A DNA stretch of 64,000 nucleotides from Leeuwenhoekiella polynyae (GCF_042683665.1 NZ_JBHUOO010000025.1); one strand, 5' to 3'; shown: positions 1 through 9,495, counted from the stretch's first letter. Notes: generated by a model not told the origin, from the sequence alone. Numbers and translations: made by a program.

Positions 1-2
1 AT

Positions 3-2144
3 GAATTGAGTAATACAGGTTTAAATACTACACCTGTAAAATCACAGATAACTGTGGCTGTTCAGGATCCAAGAGGTAATTTAAAATTCTCTCCAGATGG
101 TTCAAAATTGGCAATAGCAAATGCTGCAGATGGATTATTTTTGGCCGATTTTGATCCGAATACCGGAATAGTTTCTAGTGCTAGTCGTCTTGCGATTAAC
201 GGAACAAACTATGCATCTTATGGCGTTGAGTTTTCTCCTAATAATCGTTATTTGTATGTAAGTAGTTCAAATAATGAAGATTCTAGATTACCACCTGGAA
301 ACCATTTTTCAACTTTACTTCAGTACGATACCGAAGCTACAGATATATCTACAAGTCAGGTTGTGTTAGATGAACAAAGCTATTATCGCGGTAGTTTACA
401 ATTGGGGCCTAACGGAAAAATATATAGAGCTTTAAGTACTGCGTATCAAGTGGGTTCTAATTATTTAGGCGTTATTGAAAATCCTAATAGTGCAGGATTG
501 GCAGCCAATTATAATGATAAGGCAATCAATTTAGGAAGCGGCATAAGTTATCAGGGTTTGCCTCCTTTTAATCAGTCTTTATTTAATGAGCTTGATATCA
601 TTCAAAATGATCTGGATAGTAAGAAGTTAGATCTTTGCGATGGAAATAATTATACGTTAGGGTATGAACCCGTTACAGGAGCATCCTATTCCTGGTACAA
701 AGATGATGTTTTAATCGCTGGTGAGACGGGTTATGAAATTGATATCACTCAACCTACGGGAGTTACTTTACCTTATACAGAGACGTATGAGTTTAGATTA
801 GATCCTAATGATGGTAGTTGCGAAAAAGTAGGAGTAGCACAAGTAACGTATTACGCGTATCCACCTAAAAACCCCACAATATTAACTCAATGTGAAGATG
901 CTGCTACTGCAGATGGCTTTAGTATATTTAACCTTACGGAAGCTGAAGAGCAATTAACAGGTAATGATCCAGATTTTACAATTACGTATCACGAGACCTT
1001 GAATGAGGCTCAATTGAATTTGAATATATTGGACCCCATAGGTTATAAAAATACAGCACCAACCCAAACGTTATATGCTCGAATAGAAAATCCGGCAGGA
1101 TGTGCAGTTTCGGTAGATGTGACCCTGGTTGTAAGTAGTACTGTTGCAAATTCAGCTTTGCTAGAGGATTGTGACCTCGATGATACCGGCTTTGGAGAAT
1201 TTGATCTAAGTGAAGCTAATACTCAGGTTTTGGGTGGAATTTCAGGAAGTTATACTGTAAATTATTATCCTAGCGAAGAAGCAGCACTGCTTGAAGATGC
1301 TAATCTGAAATTGCCAACAATTTATACCAATCAAACACCTTATAAGGAAACCGTTTATGCACGAGTTGAAAATAATAATGCTTGTTTTGCAATTAGTCCG
1401 GTTGCTCTTGTATTGATTCCCAGACCAGATTTTAGTTTAGAAGAAGAAGCTATTTACTGTGCTGTAAATTTTCCGGAGTTAGAAACGTATTATCCTGATT
1501 ATTCTAATTTAGATACATCAAGAACCTACATCTATAAGTGGCTTCCTGAAGGTCAGACTACACCATACTTGGAAACCAATTTGGCAACTACACACACTTT
1601 GAGGATAACAGATGTCGTGTCGGGATGTTTTAGAGAAGAATCAATCACTATTTTAGAAAAAGGACTTGCAGTTATTGAAAATATAGAAGTTACAGACGCT
1701 ACTGAAAATAATACCGCAACATTTACCATTTCAGGAAATGGCGAGTACGAGTTGGCGATAGATAACGAGTTAGGGCCTTATCAGGACGACACAACGTTCT
1801 ACAATCTTGCTCCCGGCTTTCATAGGGTTTATGTAAGGTCTAAAGAAAACTGTGGTTTCATTGAACAAGAATTCAGTATCATTGGTTTTTCAAAATATTT
1901 TACGCCTAATGGTGACGGTTATCACGACTACTGGCAGATACAGGGAATAAGTGATTTAATACAGCCTAATACAGTCATTCGTATTTTTGATCGCTATGGT
2001 AAATTATTAAAAGAACTGAATCCATTATCAGAAGGCTGGGACGGAACCTATATTGGTGAAAATTTACCGTCTGATGACTATTGGTTTCGAGTTTTACTTG
2101 AAGATGGTCGGGAATTCAAATCGCACTTCACTTTAAAACGCTAA
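3..2144 (+). CDS. T9SS type B sorting domain protein, 5' truncated
   Basis: This is the C-terminal part of a large secreted protein; the frame is open to the left edge, so the true start lies outside the window. The first ~190 residues resemble a YVTN/WD40-type beta-propeller (repeated 'FSPDG' and 'FSPNNRYLYVSS' strands). Two tandem ~90-residue modules follow, each opening with a Cys-Glu/Asp-Asp pattern ('CEDAATADGF', 'CDLDDTGFGEF') and closing with 'YARIEN' or 'YARVEN'. The last ~85 residues ('YFTPNGDGYHDYW' to the terminal 'FTLKR') match the gliding-motility-associated type-B C-terminal domain that directs export through the type IX secretion system. The protein is predicted to be exported or surface-exposed; its ligand is unknown. 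No partner gene is visible downstream. Confidence 0.88.
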   Translation, partial: ELSNTGLNTTPVKSQITVAVQDPRGNLKFSPDGSKLAIANAADGLFLADFDPNTGIVSSASRLAINGTNYASYGVEFSPNNRYLYVSSSNNEDSRLPPGNHFSTLLQYDTEATDISTSQVVLDEQSYYRGSLQLGPNGKIYRALSTAYQVGSNYLGVIENPNSAGLAANYNDKAINLGSGISYQGLPPFNQSLFNELDIIQNDLDSKKLDLCDGNNYTLGYEPVTGASYSWYKDDVLIAGETGYEIDITQPTGVTLPYTETYEFRLDPNDGSCEKVGVAQVTYYAYPPKNPTILTQCEDAATADGFSIFNLTEAEEQLTGNDPDFTITYHETLNEAQLNLNILDPIGYKNTAPTQTLYARIENPAGCAVSVDVTLVVSSTVANSALLEDCDLDDTGFGEFDLSEANTQVLGGISGSYTVNYYPSEEAALLEDANLKLPTIYTNQTPYKETVYARVENNNACFAISPVALVLIPRPDFSLEEEAIYCAVNFPELETYYPDYSNLDTSRTYIYKWLPEGQTTPYLETNLATTHTLRITDVVSGCFREESITILEKGLAVIENIEVTDATENNTATFTISGNGEYELAIDNELGPYQDDTTFYNLAPGFHRVYVRSKENCGFIEQEFSIIGFSKYFTPNGDGYHDYWQIQGISDLIQPNTVIRIFDRYGKLLKELNPLSEGWDGTYIGENLPSDDYWFRVLLEDGREFKSHFTLKR

Positions 2145-2251
2145 ATAGTCCTTTTATAAATTTTAAGTTAATCCTAAGATAGCGAGACTTTACCTTGACC
2201 TTCAAATAGTTTAATTTTACGTAAGAACCGAGATTCAAAACATTTCATGTT

Positions 2252-2351
2252 TTATTGGCATCGCCAAAGAGTTCAATACCCTGAGGCTTGCCACCAAATT
2301 GAAAATTTGTTTCTAACGAATGCTTTATGGGCTTTCCACGAGGTAGTTTAT
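2252..2351 (+). repeat. Dispersed ~97-bp repeat, copy A
   Basis: This intergenic segment, about 40 bp upstream of uvrB, aligns along its whole length with 41017-41114 in the same orientation. The shared blocks include 'AAATTGAAAATTTG', 'TTTCTAACGAATGC' and a right end 'CGAGGTAGTTTA', with scattered substitutions (roughly four in five bases agree by eye). No ORF is carried. The left half contains 'CGAGGCTTGC', similar in flavour to REP-type elements. Its function is unknown. Confidence 0.75.
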
Positions 2352-2393
2352 AAAAAAATAAGAACTCGGAATCAAGTTTAAAACTGCTATACT

Positions 2394-4394
2394 TTGAAAT
2401 TTAAGATACAATCAGAATTTAAGCCTACAGGAGATCAGCCATCAGCAATAAATCAGCTGGTGGGCGGTATTGACGCTGGCGAGCGCTACCAGACTTTATT
2501 AGGTGTTACGGGTAGTGGTAAAACCTTTACAGTGGCAAATGTCCTACAGGAAGTTCAAAAGCCTACATTGGTTCTGGCGCATAATAAAACATTGGCCGCA
2601 CAGCTCTACAGTGAGTTTAAGGCTTTTTTTCCTGAGAATGCGGTTGAGTATTTTGTGTCTTATTATGATTATTATCAGCCGGAAGCTTATATCCCAACTT
2701 CAGGAACATATATTGAAAAAGATCTTTCAATAAATGAAGAGATCGAAAAATTACGACTGAGTACAACATCCTCGTTACTATCTGGGCGTCGTGATATCAT
2801 CGTGGTGGCTTCGGTTTCTTGTTTATATGGTATCGGTAATCCGGTGGAATTTCAAAAGAATGTTATTGCTCTAGAGCGAGATATGGTAATTTCTCGAACC
2901 CAATTACTGAAACGTCTCGTGCAAAGTTTATACAGTAGAACCACTGCTGAATTCAATCGGGGTAATTTCCGCATAAAAGGGGATACGGTAGATATTTACC
3001 CGGGATATGATGATCATGCATTTAGGGTGCATTTTTTTGGTGATGAGATCGAAGAAATTGAAGCTTTTGATGTAACTACAAATGAAATTCTCGAGAAATA
3101 CGACCGCTTGAATATTTACCCTGCAAATATGTTTGTGACCAGTCCGGATGTACTGCAAGGAGCTATTGATCAGATTGGCTTTGATATGGTAAAGCAGGTA
3201 GAATATTTCAAAGAAATTGGCAAACATTTAGAAGCAAAGCGGCTGGAAGAACGAACTAATTTTGATCTGGAAATGATTCGCGAACTTGGCTACTGTAGCG
3301 GAATTGAGAACTACTCGCGCTATCTCGACGGGAGAGAGCCGGGAACACGTCCTTTCTGTCTTTTAGATTACTTTCCTGATGATTATTTGATGGTGGTTGA
3401 TGAAAGTCACGTAACTGTTTCTCAGGTAAGCGCAATGTATGGTGGTGACCGAAGCCGTAAAGAAAATCTTGTAGAATACGGATTTAGGCTTCCCGCAGCG
3501 ATGGATAACAGACCTTTAAAATTTGAAGAATTTGAAGCCTTACAAAATCAGGTGATTTATGTGAGTGCAACACCGGCAGACTACGAATTGCAAAAATCTG
3601 AAGGAACTTACGTTGAGCAAATTATAAGACCTACCGGACTGCTTGACCCAATTGTTGAGGTGCGTCCCAGCTTGAATCAAATAGATGATTTGATTGAAGA
3701 AATACAAAAGCGGGTTGAAAAAGATGAACGTACTTTAGTCACTACGCTTACTAAACGTATGGCTGAAGAACTTACTAAATATTTGACGCGTGTAGACATT
3801 AGAACGCGGTATATACACTCTGATGTAGATACGCTAGAGCGTGTAGAAATTATGTCTGATTTGCGTAAAGGAATTTTTGATGTTCTCGTAGGTGTAAACC
3901 TTCTACGTGAAGGACTGGATTTACCTGAGGTTTCGTTAGTAGCTATCTTAGATGCAGATAAAGAAGGCTTTTTGAGAAGTAACCGTTCTTTAACTCAGAC
4001 TATTGGTCGCGCTGCACGTAATATAAATGGACTCGCGATTATGTATGCAGATAAAATTACTCGGAGTATGCAAGAGACCATTGATGCGTCAGAATATCGC
4101 AGACAAAAGCAAATCGCATATAATGAGAAGCATGGATTAAAACCAATGGCTATAAAGAAATCACTGGATAGTGCTTTAGCTAAGAAGGAAAAATTCAAGT
4201 TTGAGGCAGAAGAACTTACCAATATGGCAGCAGAACCCGACACGGCTTATATGAGCAAACCGAAGTTGGAGCAGTTGATACGCGATACCCGTAAGAAGAT
4301 GGAAACCGCTGCGAAAGAGCTTGATTTTATGGAAGCGGCAAAATTACGCGATCGTATAAAATCATATCAGGAGCAGGTTAAGGAACTGGCTTAA
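2394..4394 (+). CDS. uvrB: Excinuclease ABC subunit UvrB
   Basis: UvrB is the damage-verifying helicase of nucleotide excision repair; it is loaded by UvrA and then recruits UvrC. At 666 aa the length is normal. The P-loop GVTGSGKT is at residues 37-44. The Tyr-rich beta-hairpin used to clamp DNA ('YYDYYQPEAYIP') lies near residue 95, a DESH helicase motif II near 338, 'QTIGRAARN' (motif VI) near 540, and a C-terminal UVR motif contacts UvrC. The start is TTG; there is no in-frame ATG that would keep the conserved N-terminus. The 5' region holds copy A of a dispersed repeat. The next gene is convergent and its end lies 1 bp away. Confidence 0.98.
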   Translation: MKFKIQSEFKPTGDQPSAINQLVGGIDAGERYQTLLGVTGSGKTFTVANVLQEVQKPTLVLAHNKTLAAQLYSEFKAFFPENAVEYFVSYYDYYQPEAYIPTSGTYIEKDLSINEEIEKLRLSTTSSLLSGRRDIIVVASVSCLYGIGNPVEFQKNVIALERDMVISRTQLLKRLVQSLYSRTTAEFNRGNFRIKGDTVDIYPGYDDHAFRVHFFGDEIEEIEAFDVTTNEILEKYDRLNIYPANMFVTSPDVLQGAIDQIGFDMVKQVEYFKEIGKHLEAKRLEERTNFDLEMIRELGYCSGIENYSRYLDGREPGTRPFCLLDYFPDDYLMVVDESHVTVSQVSAMYGGDRSRKENLVEYGFRLPAAMDNRPLKFEEFEALQNQVIYVSATPADYELQKSEGTYVEQIIRPTGLLDPIVEVRPSLNQIDDLIEEIQKRVEKDERTLVTTLTKRMAEELTKYLTRVDIRTRYIHSDVDTLERVEIMSDLRKGIFDVLVGVNLLREGLDLPEVSLVAILDADKEGFLRSNRSLTQTIGRAARNINGLAIMYADKITRSMQETIDASEYRRQKQIAYNEKHGLKPMAIKKSLDSALAKKEKFKFEAEELTNMAAEPDTAYMSKPKLEQLIRDTRKKMETAAKELDFMEAAKLRDRIKSYQEQVKELA

Positions 4395-4395
4395 A

Positions 4396-5115
4396 CTACT
4401 CGTACTTTGTCAAAAATTTTAAAACGGAATCTCGATAGCTTCGGCTTATGGGTAATGTTTTTGACTTGAGTTCTATATGTTCTGCGGTATAAGCTTTAAT
4501 TGCCGAAGCAGCGATGATAAAAGAGCGGTGGATGCGTATAAATTGGTTTACGGGTAACTTTGCTTCAAAATTAGAAATCGTTTCTCGGGTAACGTGAGTC
4601 TGTGTTTGGGTATGAATTTTAATGTAATCACTCAGACTTTCCACATAAAGAAGTTCGCTAAAATCAATTTTAATCATTTTTCGATCAGAACGTATAAACA
4701 CAAAGTTGTTGGCGTCTTCCTTTGCAATTATTAATTCTTTTTGTTGTTGCTCAACATCTTGTCCCACACATTTATAAACGGCCTGCAGCAAACGGTCAAA
4801 TGAAATAGGTTTCAATAAATAATCTACCGCCTGAAGCTCAAACCCCTCTAGAGCATACTCGCGATGCGCTGTTGTAAAAATGAGTTTGATTTCTTTTTGA
4901 ATAAGTTTTCCTAATGACAAACCTGAAACTTCAGGCATATTGATGTCTAAAAAGATTATGTCAACCGTATTTGTCTTCAAAAAGTAAAGCGCTTCCAATG
5001 CATTTTTAAATTCTCCCTCAATGTGTATTAACGCGATATTTTTGAGATGAGTTCTCAGAATTTCGCGCGCAGTGGGCTCGTCATCTACGATTATAGCCTT
5101 GAGTTGTTTACTCAT
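4396..5115 (-). CDS. LytTR-family response regulator
   Basis: Cytoplasmic DNA-binding response regulator of 239 aa. The N-terminal receiver domain has the acidic pair at residues 11-12, the phospho-acceptor Asp57 in 'IIFLDINMP' and a Lys near 102-105 ('YLLKPIS'). The C-terminal LytTR DNA-binding domain spans about 138-235 ('IRSDRKMIKI...LYVESLSDYIKIHT...IRIHRSFII'). It overlaps the 3' end of the upstream kinase gene by 8 bp, so the two are co-transcribed and probably translationally coupled. It most likely controls a small regulon in response to its LytS-type partner; targets cannot be read from the window. Confidence 0.93.
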   Translation of the reverse strand: MSKQLKAIIVDDEPTAREILRTHLKNIALIHIEGEFKNALEALYFLKTNTVDIIFLDINMPEVSGLSLGKLIQKEIKLIFTTAHREYALEGFELQAVDYLLKPISFDRLLQAVYKCVGQDVEQQQKELIIAKEDANNFVFIRSDRKMIKIDFSELLYVESLSDYIKIHTQTQTHVTRETISNFEAKLPVNQFIRIHRSFIIAASAIKAYTAEHIELKSKTLPISRSYRDSVLKFLTKYE

Positions 5116-6166
5116 GAAGATCGATTTTTAATGCTGCAACAAATCTATTTTTAAATTGCGTTGTTTTTAACTCGTAACGATTTGGGAATAAGAGATCCAG
5201 TCGTTTTTTGATATTTTCTAAACCTATACCGTTTTGATGATTTTCTATATTTTCAGTGATCGTGCTGTTTTCAATTCTGAAATTCAGACGTGAATCTGAA
5301 ACCTCAAAATCGATCCTGATCTTTAGTTTTCCATTTAGAATATTTCCGTGCTTAAAGGCATTTTCAACAAACGGAATAAAAAGCATCGGCGGAATACTGC
5401 AATTTTTTTCTATTTCGTCTTTATTGATAATCACGTCTAACGTGTCCTGAAAGCGAATTTGCTCCAGACTGATGTACTCTTCAATATGATCTAATTCTTG
5501 TTGAAATGACACTTGCTTTTCTGAAACCTGATACAAAATATAATCAAGCAGATTAGAAAGTTTTAAGATGATTTCTGGGGTTTGAGCAGATTGTTTCAGG
5601 GCAAAACCGTAGATGGTATTGAGTGAATTGAATAAAAAATGTGGATGAATTTGTTTCTTGAGATAGCTCAGTTCTTGTTCTTTTATGTGGAGCTGTGTAT
5701 CTAAAATTTTATTCTCTAAAGCTTTGTTTTGGGTAAGTGTATTGAAGTTGTGATTCAAAATATGAATGAAACTGACAAGACCCACAACCAGATAAATAAG
5801 TATGAGAATAAAAACGAGATTTCTACTCATCATTGGTGTGTCTTCAACATTGAGGTTAGAAATAAAAATAAAACTGCCTATCATCGTAACTGTTACGAGA
5901 AAAGCAGTAAAAATCACTACATAAACTGAATATAATCCAAAAAGCCAATAGCGTTTTTGAAGTAGGAATTTTGGAATTAAATAGTAAACTGTTGCATATG
6001 TTGTAAGCATGGTTAAGGGTAGTAATATACTTGAAAACCAAGTGACATACAGCGTATTATTTGTGTTATAACTAAAGAAATACATATAAAAAAACCAAAC
6101 ACCAATCCATAATAGACAGTGGGATGCAAATAGTTTAGTTTGATTAAATTTGAGTAAATCCATCAC
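5108..6166 (-). CDS. LytS-type sensor histidine kinase
   Basis: Membrane sensor kinase of 352 aa. The first ~140 residues contain four predicted membrane segments (about 13-33, 40-65, 73-103 and 115-137) with little periplasmic sequence, so the ligand or stress is probably sensed within the membrane. A short coiled coil leads to the His_kinase motif 'HPHFLFNSLN' at 174-183, with His174 the likely phosphorylation site. An HATPase_c domain follows ('FIPFVENAFKHG', 'NGIGLENIKKRL'). The gene pairs with the overlapping LytTR regulator. The 187-bp intergenic region upstream is shared with a divergent ExbB-like gene. Confidence 0.93.
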   Translation of the reverse strand: MMDLLKFNQTKLFASHCLLWIGVWFFYMYFFSYNTNNTLYVTWFSSILLPLTMLTTYATVYYLIPKFLLQKRYWLFGLYSVYVVIFTAFLVTVTMIGSFIFISNLNVEDTPMMSRNLVFILILIYLVVGLVSFIHILNHNFNTLTQNKALENKILDTQLHIKEQELSYLKKQIHPHFLFNSLNTIYGFALKQSAQTPEIILKLSNLLDYILYQVSEKQVSFQQELDHIEEYISLEQIRFQDTLDVIINKDEIEKNCSIPPMLFIPFVENAFKHGNILNGKLKIRIDFEVSDSRLNFRIENSTITENIENHQNGIGLENIKKRLDLLFPNRYELKTTQFKNRFVAALKIDLHE

Positions 6167-6315
6167 TGCAAGATGCTAAAAATTGCTAAATATCAATTGG
6201 TTTTTGAGACGAATGACTGTTTAAATTGGGTTTTCTCCAGCGCTGTGCTTATTGTCAAATCCCTTAATAAACACGTTACTGGTCGCAAATAAAAATGAAG
6301 AGCTTTTAAAACGAA

Positions 6316-6323
6316 TACTTTTG
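6316..6323 (+). promoter_or_regulatory. TAnnTTTG -7 box for the ExbB-like gene
   Basis: Exact match (TACTTTTG) to the Bacteroidota -7 promoter element, 30 bp before the ATG at 6354. No convincing -33 TTTG was found at the usual spacing. Confidence 0.55.
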
Positions 6324-6353
6324 GAGTGTATTCATTCTTAAAAAAATCAAATT

Positions 6354-6695
6354 ATGTTAGACAGAATCCAAGAAGGAGGTCCTTTTTTTATGTGGCCTAT
6401 TGTAATTATTTTTATCATTTTAGTAGCCTTGTTTGTTCGACAATTGATAACCAAAGGAGATAAAGCACATACTATTGTTTTACTAAGCAACATCAGTTTA
6501 TTCATTCTGAGTTGGGGAATTTTAGGAAGTGTGATTGGCTTAATAGAAGCATTTGATGCTATTGATTCTATGCAGAACGTTTCTCAGGGAATGATGGCTG
6601 GCGGCCTCAAAGTGGCTTTTTTATGTACTGTGTTTGCACTGGTTACGTTTATTTTCGGTCGCTTGTTTATTCTGATTCTCAATCTCAAAAAGTAA
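6354..6695 (+). CDS. Small MotA/TolQ/ExbB-like proton channel family protein
   Basis: Inner-membrane protein of 113 aa with three predicted membrane segments (about 14-32, 40-62 and 85-110). The central stretch 'LSWGILGSVIGLIEAFDAI' resembles the pore-lining region of ExbB/TolQ/MotA proteins, and a Gly-rich 'MMAGGLKVAF' follows, also typical of that fold. It is about half the length of a full ExbB and lacks the long cytoplasmic loop. No ExbD/TolR partner is adjacent, so it either works with a partner encoded elsewhere or has a different role. The gene is divergent from the LytS kinase and ends at a bidirectional terminator. Confidence 0.75.
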   Translation: MLDRIQEGGPFFMWPIVIIFIILVALFVRQLITKGDKAHTIVLLSNISLFILSWGILGSVIGLIEAFDAIDSMQNVSQGMMAGGLKVAFLCTVFALVTFIFGRLFILILNLKK

Positions 6696-6716
6696 TTCTC
6701 ATTCATCAATCAAAAA

Positions 6717-6755
6717 CGAAAAAGCCGAATCTAATTTTAGATTCGGCTTTTCTAT
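6717..6755. terminator. Bidirectional intrinsic terminator
   Basis: A perfect 14-bp inverted repeat (arms 6721-6734 and 6737-6750) with A-rich and T-rich flanks lies between two convergent genes (ends at 6695 and 6764). It can terminate transcription from either side. Confidence 0.85.
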
Positions 6756-6763
6756 TATTAATT

Positions 6764-7822
6764 TTAAGATTTTTGTTCTTTATTGAAATAAACCAGATAA
6801 TAATACATCTGTCTTTCTTCGTCCCATCCTTTTTCTACAAATTTCTCTGCACTTTCCGGATTGACAAAGTCCAGTTTTATCTGAATGTTAGTGTCTAATT
6901 CAATTACGCTTTTAATACGTTTACGTGCACCGGTTACCGCGGTATTTGAAATCGGGAATGTGGTAAGATCTTCAATTTTATACTTGGGCGCTTTTTCTAT
7001 TTTATAATTGTTGAATTCAGGAATGAGCGCAGGATTTTCCATCACCTCATTCATAAAATTTTGCTCTACAAACTCATCATTTTTAGCAAAGTGATTCACA
7101 GCACGGTTCATAAACATCACCTCTTCCTTTTTATCTTCTGCAGGTAATACCACATCTTTAGCGAAATCCTGACAGAATTTTAAATACTTCTTGGTGTAGA
7201 AATTTTCATCAGCAAGAATATCTACTCCTAAGAAATTTTCTAACCAGTATTTAGTGTCATATCGGTTAGAATCTATAGAAAGAATTTTATAACCGTTTTC
7301 AGAATTCTTATTCAAGATCAGACAACCTTTGTCTAATTTATTCAGGTTAACGCCTTGTTCTAATTGCATTTTCAGGTTGCTTTCCCCTTCCTGGAACTGT
7401 AAAAAATCTTGTTTTAATTCCGATTTAAAAATTCCAATAGCATCAACCTTTTCATTATCTGCCATTACATTTTCAATATGTGCAACATAAACCTCACCCG
7501 GTTTTATATGAGGATGACTAGATTGTTCATAAAGCAATTTTGCAACTTCTATAGAAAGCTCGTGCGATTGAGCAGGATTATTAAAAATTGAAGCAATAAG
7601 GTTAGCTAACGAGTGAAACTCCAGATCTGCCTCGTGAACAAATTGATAGTAGTTTTCTTCTTTATCTCTAAAAGGCTTGAAGAAAAACTCTTTGATCAAG
7701 GGTGTGATCTCGTCATTGAGTTGGTAACGTTCTTTAGAGAGAAACGCCCCTTCGTTACGACTTTTATTTCCAATACGGTGTATAGAAAGCGACTCTATCT
7801 GAGCCGAATATAAGTTGATCAT
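6764..7822 (-). CDS. Nucleoid-associated protein, NdpA/YejK (NA37) family
   Basis: 352-aa cytoplasmic protein resembling the 37-kDa nucleoid-associated protein family over its full length. Family-like stretches include the N-terminal 'MINLYSAQIESLSIHRIG', the central 'LEQGVNLNKLDKGCLI' and 'YWLENFLGVD', and the C-terminal Lys-rich part. Family members bind DNA or the nucleoid; the exact function is not established. It is transcribed leftwards as a single gene, with a terminator beyond its 3' end. Confidence 0.85.
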   Translation of the reverse strand: MINLYSAQIESLSIHRIGNKSRNEGAFLSKERYQLNDEITPLIKEFFFKPFRDKEENYYQFVHEADLEFHSLANLIASIFNNPAQSHELSIEVAKLLYEQSSHPHIKPGEVYVAHIENVMADNEKVDAIGIFKSELKQDFLQFQEGESNLKMQLEQGVNLNKLDKGCLILNKNSENGYKILSIDSNRYDTKYWLENFLGVDILADENFYTKKYLKFCQDFAKDVVLPAEDKKEEVMFMNRAVNHFAKNDEFVEQNFMNEVMENPALIPEFNNYKIEKAPKYKIEDLTTFPISNTAVTGARKRIKSVIELDTNIQIKLDFVNPESAEKFVEKGWDEERQMYYYLVYFNKEQKS

Positions 7823-7905
7823 TATTTTGTTGTATTTAGATTTTAAGATTTAGTAGTTAGACTTCTTATGTCTAAAATCTAATATCTATGATCTGAAGTC
7901 AATTT

Positions 7906-8436
7906 TTAGTTCCAGTTTTCGTCAAAGTCGAGGCCATCATAATCTTCAATGTCGTAGTCATCGTCATCATCAGCAAAAGGATCATCCTCATCAAAATCAT
8001 CTTCATCACCAGAAAAATCAGCTTCAGGAGCTTGAGCGGGAATCTGCCCATGAACGTACATTAAATTAGGATAGGATTTGCCATCTTCAACTTCAGCAAT
8101 CTCACCAAGTTCTACAAAAAACGTCCACAGATTTAAGAAGTCATAGACATAAATCATACGGGTCTGATCTTCAGAAAGAACTTCTTCAAGGGGCGTTTCA
8201 ATCATAGTGCGTAAAGGTGTCTGACCTTCTCCCATATCAAAAAGTGCGATCTCTTCGCCCTGACGCCACTCATCGTCACTTATGTAAAATGAAGCCATTT
8301 CGGTTCCGTCAAAACCAAAACTCTGCGTGATGCTGTTGTGCAGGTCTTCACAGGTAGCAGTTTGCTCGATCTCGATATCTCTAAAGATATCCTCTTCGGT
8401 ATCTAAAATGATGCGAAAACGGTAAATCATATTCAA
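7906..8436 (-). CDS. PRiA4_ORF3 / IS1096 passenger (TnpR)-like protein
   Basis: 176-aa cytoplasmic protein. The N-terminal 'YRFRIILDTEEDIFRDIEIEQTATCEDLH' and the 'FGFDGTEMASFYISDDEWRQGEE' block match the plasmid pRiA4b ORF-3-like fold. This fold also occurs as a passenger of IS1096, but many flavobacteria carry it as an ordinary chromosomal gene. The C-terminus (about 140-176) is a low-complexity Asp/Glu tail. No transposase, terminal repeats or target duplications surround it, so it is not evidence of an insertion sequence. The biochemical role is unknown. Confidence 0.8.
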   Translation of the reverse strand: MNMIYRFRIILDTEEDIFRDIEIEQTATCEDLHNSITQSFGFDGTEMASFYISDDEWRQGEEIALFDMGEGQTPLRTMIETPLEEVLSEDQTRMIYVYDFLNLWTFFVELGEIAEVEDGKSYPNLMYVHGQIPAQAPEADFSGDEDDFDEDDPFADDDDDYDIEDYDGLDFDENWN

Positions 8437-8463
8437 AATTTTTTAAGCGGGTAAAGATACAAT

Positions 8464-9495
8464 TTAGTGTGCAGCTGCCACGGTAGGCTTGGTATTTTCT
8501 TTAAAGGCAGTAAGCAAAACATAAAACTGAATGCCGAATAAAACCGAAGCAATTACTAAATGTAGCGGCTGGGTTAAAAACGGAAAATCAAAATAATACA
8601 TTAAAATACCGGTTAAAATTTCTATGGAAATTAAAACTACGACCCAATTGAAGGTTTTATGACCTAAAACAGATTTTCGATTCTTGTAGAATAACCACAT
8701 ATTTAGTAGAAAAACCACAACTGAAAAAGAGCGATGTAGGTAAAAAGAAACTTCGGGATTCTCAAGCCAAAGTGACTTTGCCGAATAGCCAACCAAATCC
8801 ACTTGCTCGTCTATATGTTGTCTTACTTGTGTTCCTAAAACAATCTGAATCAGGGTTAGCACAATTGCAACCAGCATTCCTGTTTTAAATGATTTACTGA
8901 ATTTAAACCTGTTTTTTAGGTTAGATGCTTCATAGAGCATGTAAATAAGCAATGCAACAATGAGCAAAGCAATAACCATATGTATAGAGATACGAATAGG
9001 TGATAAAACTGAATAGACCACAGTAGCACCGATCCATCCTTGAAAACCAATCATAAACACGGCAAGTAGCGATAACAAAATGCGTTTGCGATTTCGTTCT
9101 TTAAAAATAGCAGCGACTAGCATAACGAGAAAAGCAATACCAGCCAGAGCTCCACAAAGTCTGTTTATATATTCGATCCACGTGTGCCATGGGTTAAATA
9201 TAGCGTAGTCGTGTTTATCGTAACCATTCCAGTTTTGTGGGTTGAAGGTGTCTGCTGTTGTAAAATCGGTTTTGGCAACGCGTAAGGTTTCTTCAACAAT
9301 AATAACCTGACCTTTTTCAAAGGACTTTTCTGCTTTCCAGAGGAGTTCACTGGCATCAGTAGGAGGAATGATATAACCAAAACATTTTGGCCAGTCTGGA
9401 CATCCCATACCGCTACCTGTCATACGAACAACCGCACCGGCAATGATTACCAGATAGATAAGAATGAGCGAGACAAAGATTGATTTTTTATACAC
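8464..9495 (-). CDS. Heme A synthase (COX15/CtaA family)
   Basis: Integral membrane enzyme that oxidises the C8 methyl of heme O to give heme A for aa3-type cytochrome oxidase. About eight membrane helices are visible. Family markers are 'GAVVRMTGSGMGCPDWPKC' near the N-terminus and the heme-ligand histidine contexts 'WIEYINRLCGA', 'ISIHMVIALL', 'YLHRSFSVVVF' and 'QPLHLVIASVL'. I chose the GTG at 9495 (MYKKSIF...): the open frame reaches an ATG at 9624, but those 43 extra residues are not family-like and would overlap the upstream CCA-enzyme gene by 83 bp. With the GTG start the protein is 343 aa, a usual length. Confidence 0.9.
   Translation of the reverse strand: MYKKSIFVSLILIYLVIIAGAVVRMTGSGMGCPDWPKCFGYIIPPTDASELLWKAEKSFEKGQVIIVEETLRVAKTDFTTADTFNPQNWNGYDKHDYAIFNPWHTWIEYINRLCGALAGIAFLVMLVAAIFKERNRKRILLSLLAVFMIGFQGWIGATVVYSVLSPIRISIHMVIALLIVALLIYMLYEASNLKNRFKFSKSFKTGMLVAIVLTLIQIVLGTQVRQHIDEQVDLVGYSAKSLWLENPEVSFYLHRSFSVVVFLLNMWLFYKNRKSVLGHKTFNWVVVLISIEILTGILMYYFDFPFLTQPLHLVIASVLFGIQFYVLLTAFKENTKPTVAAAH

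Noticed and set aside
7906..8436. Insertion sequence suggested by the IS1096-passenger-like protein
   Set aside because: No transposase or terminal repeats; the fold is common as a normal chromosomal gene.
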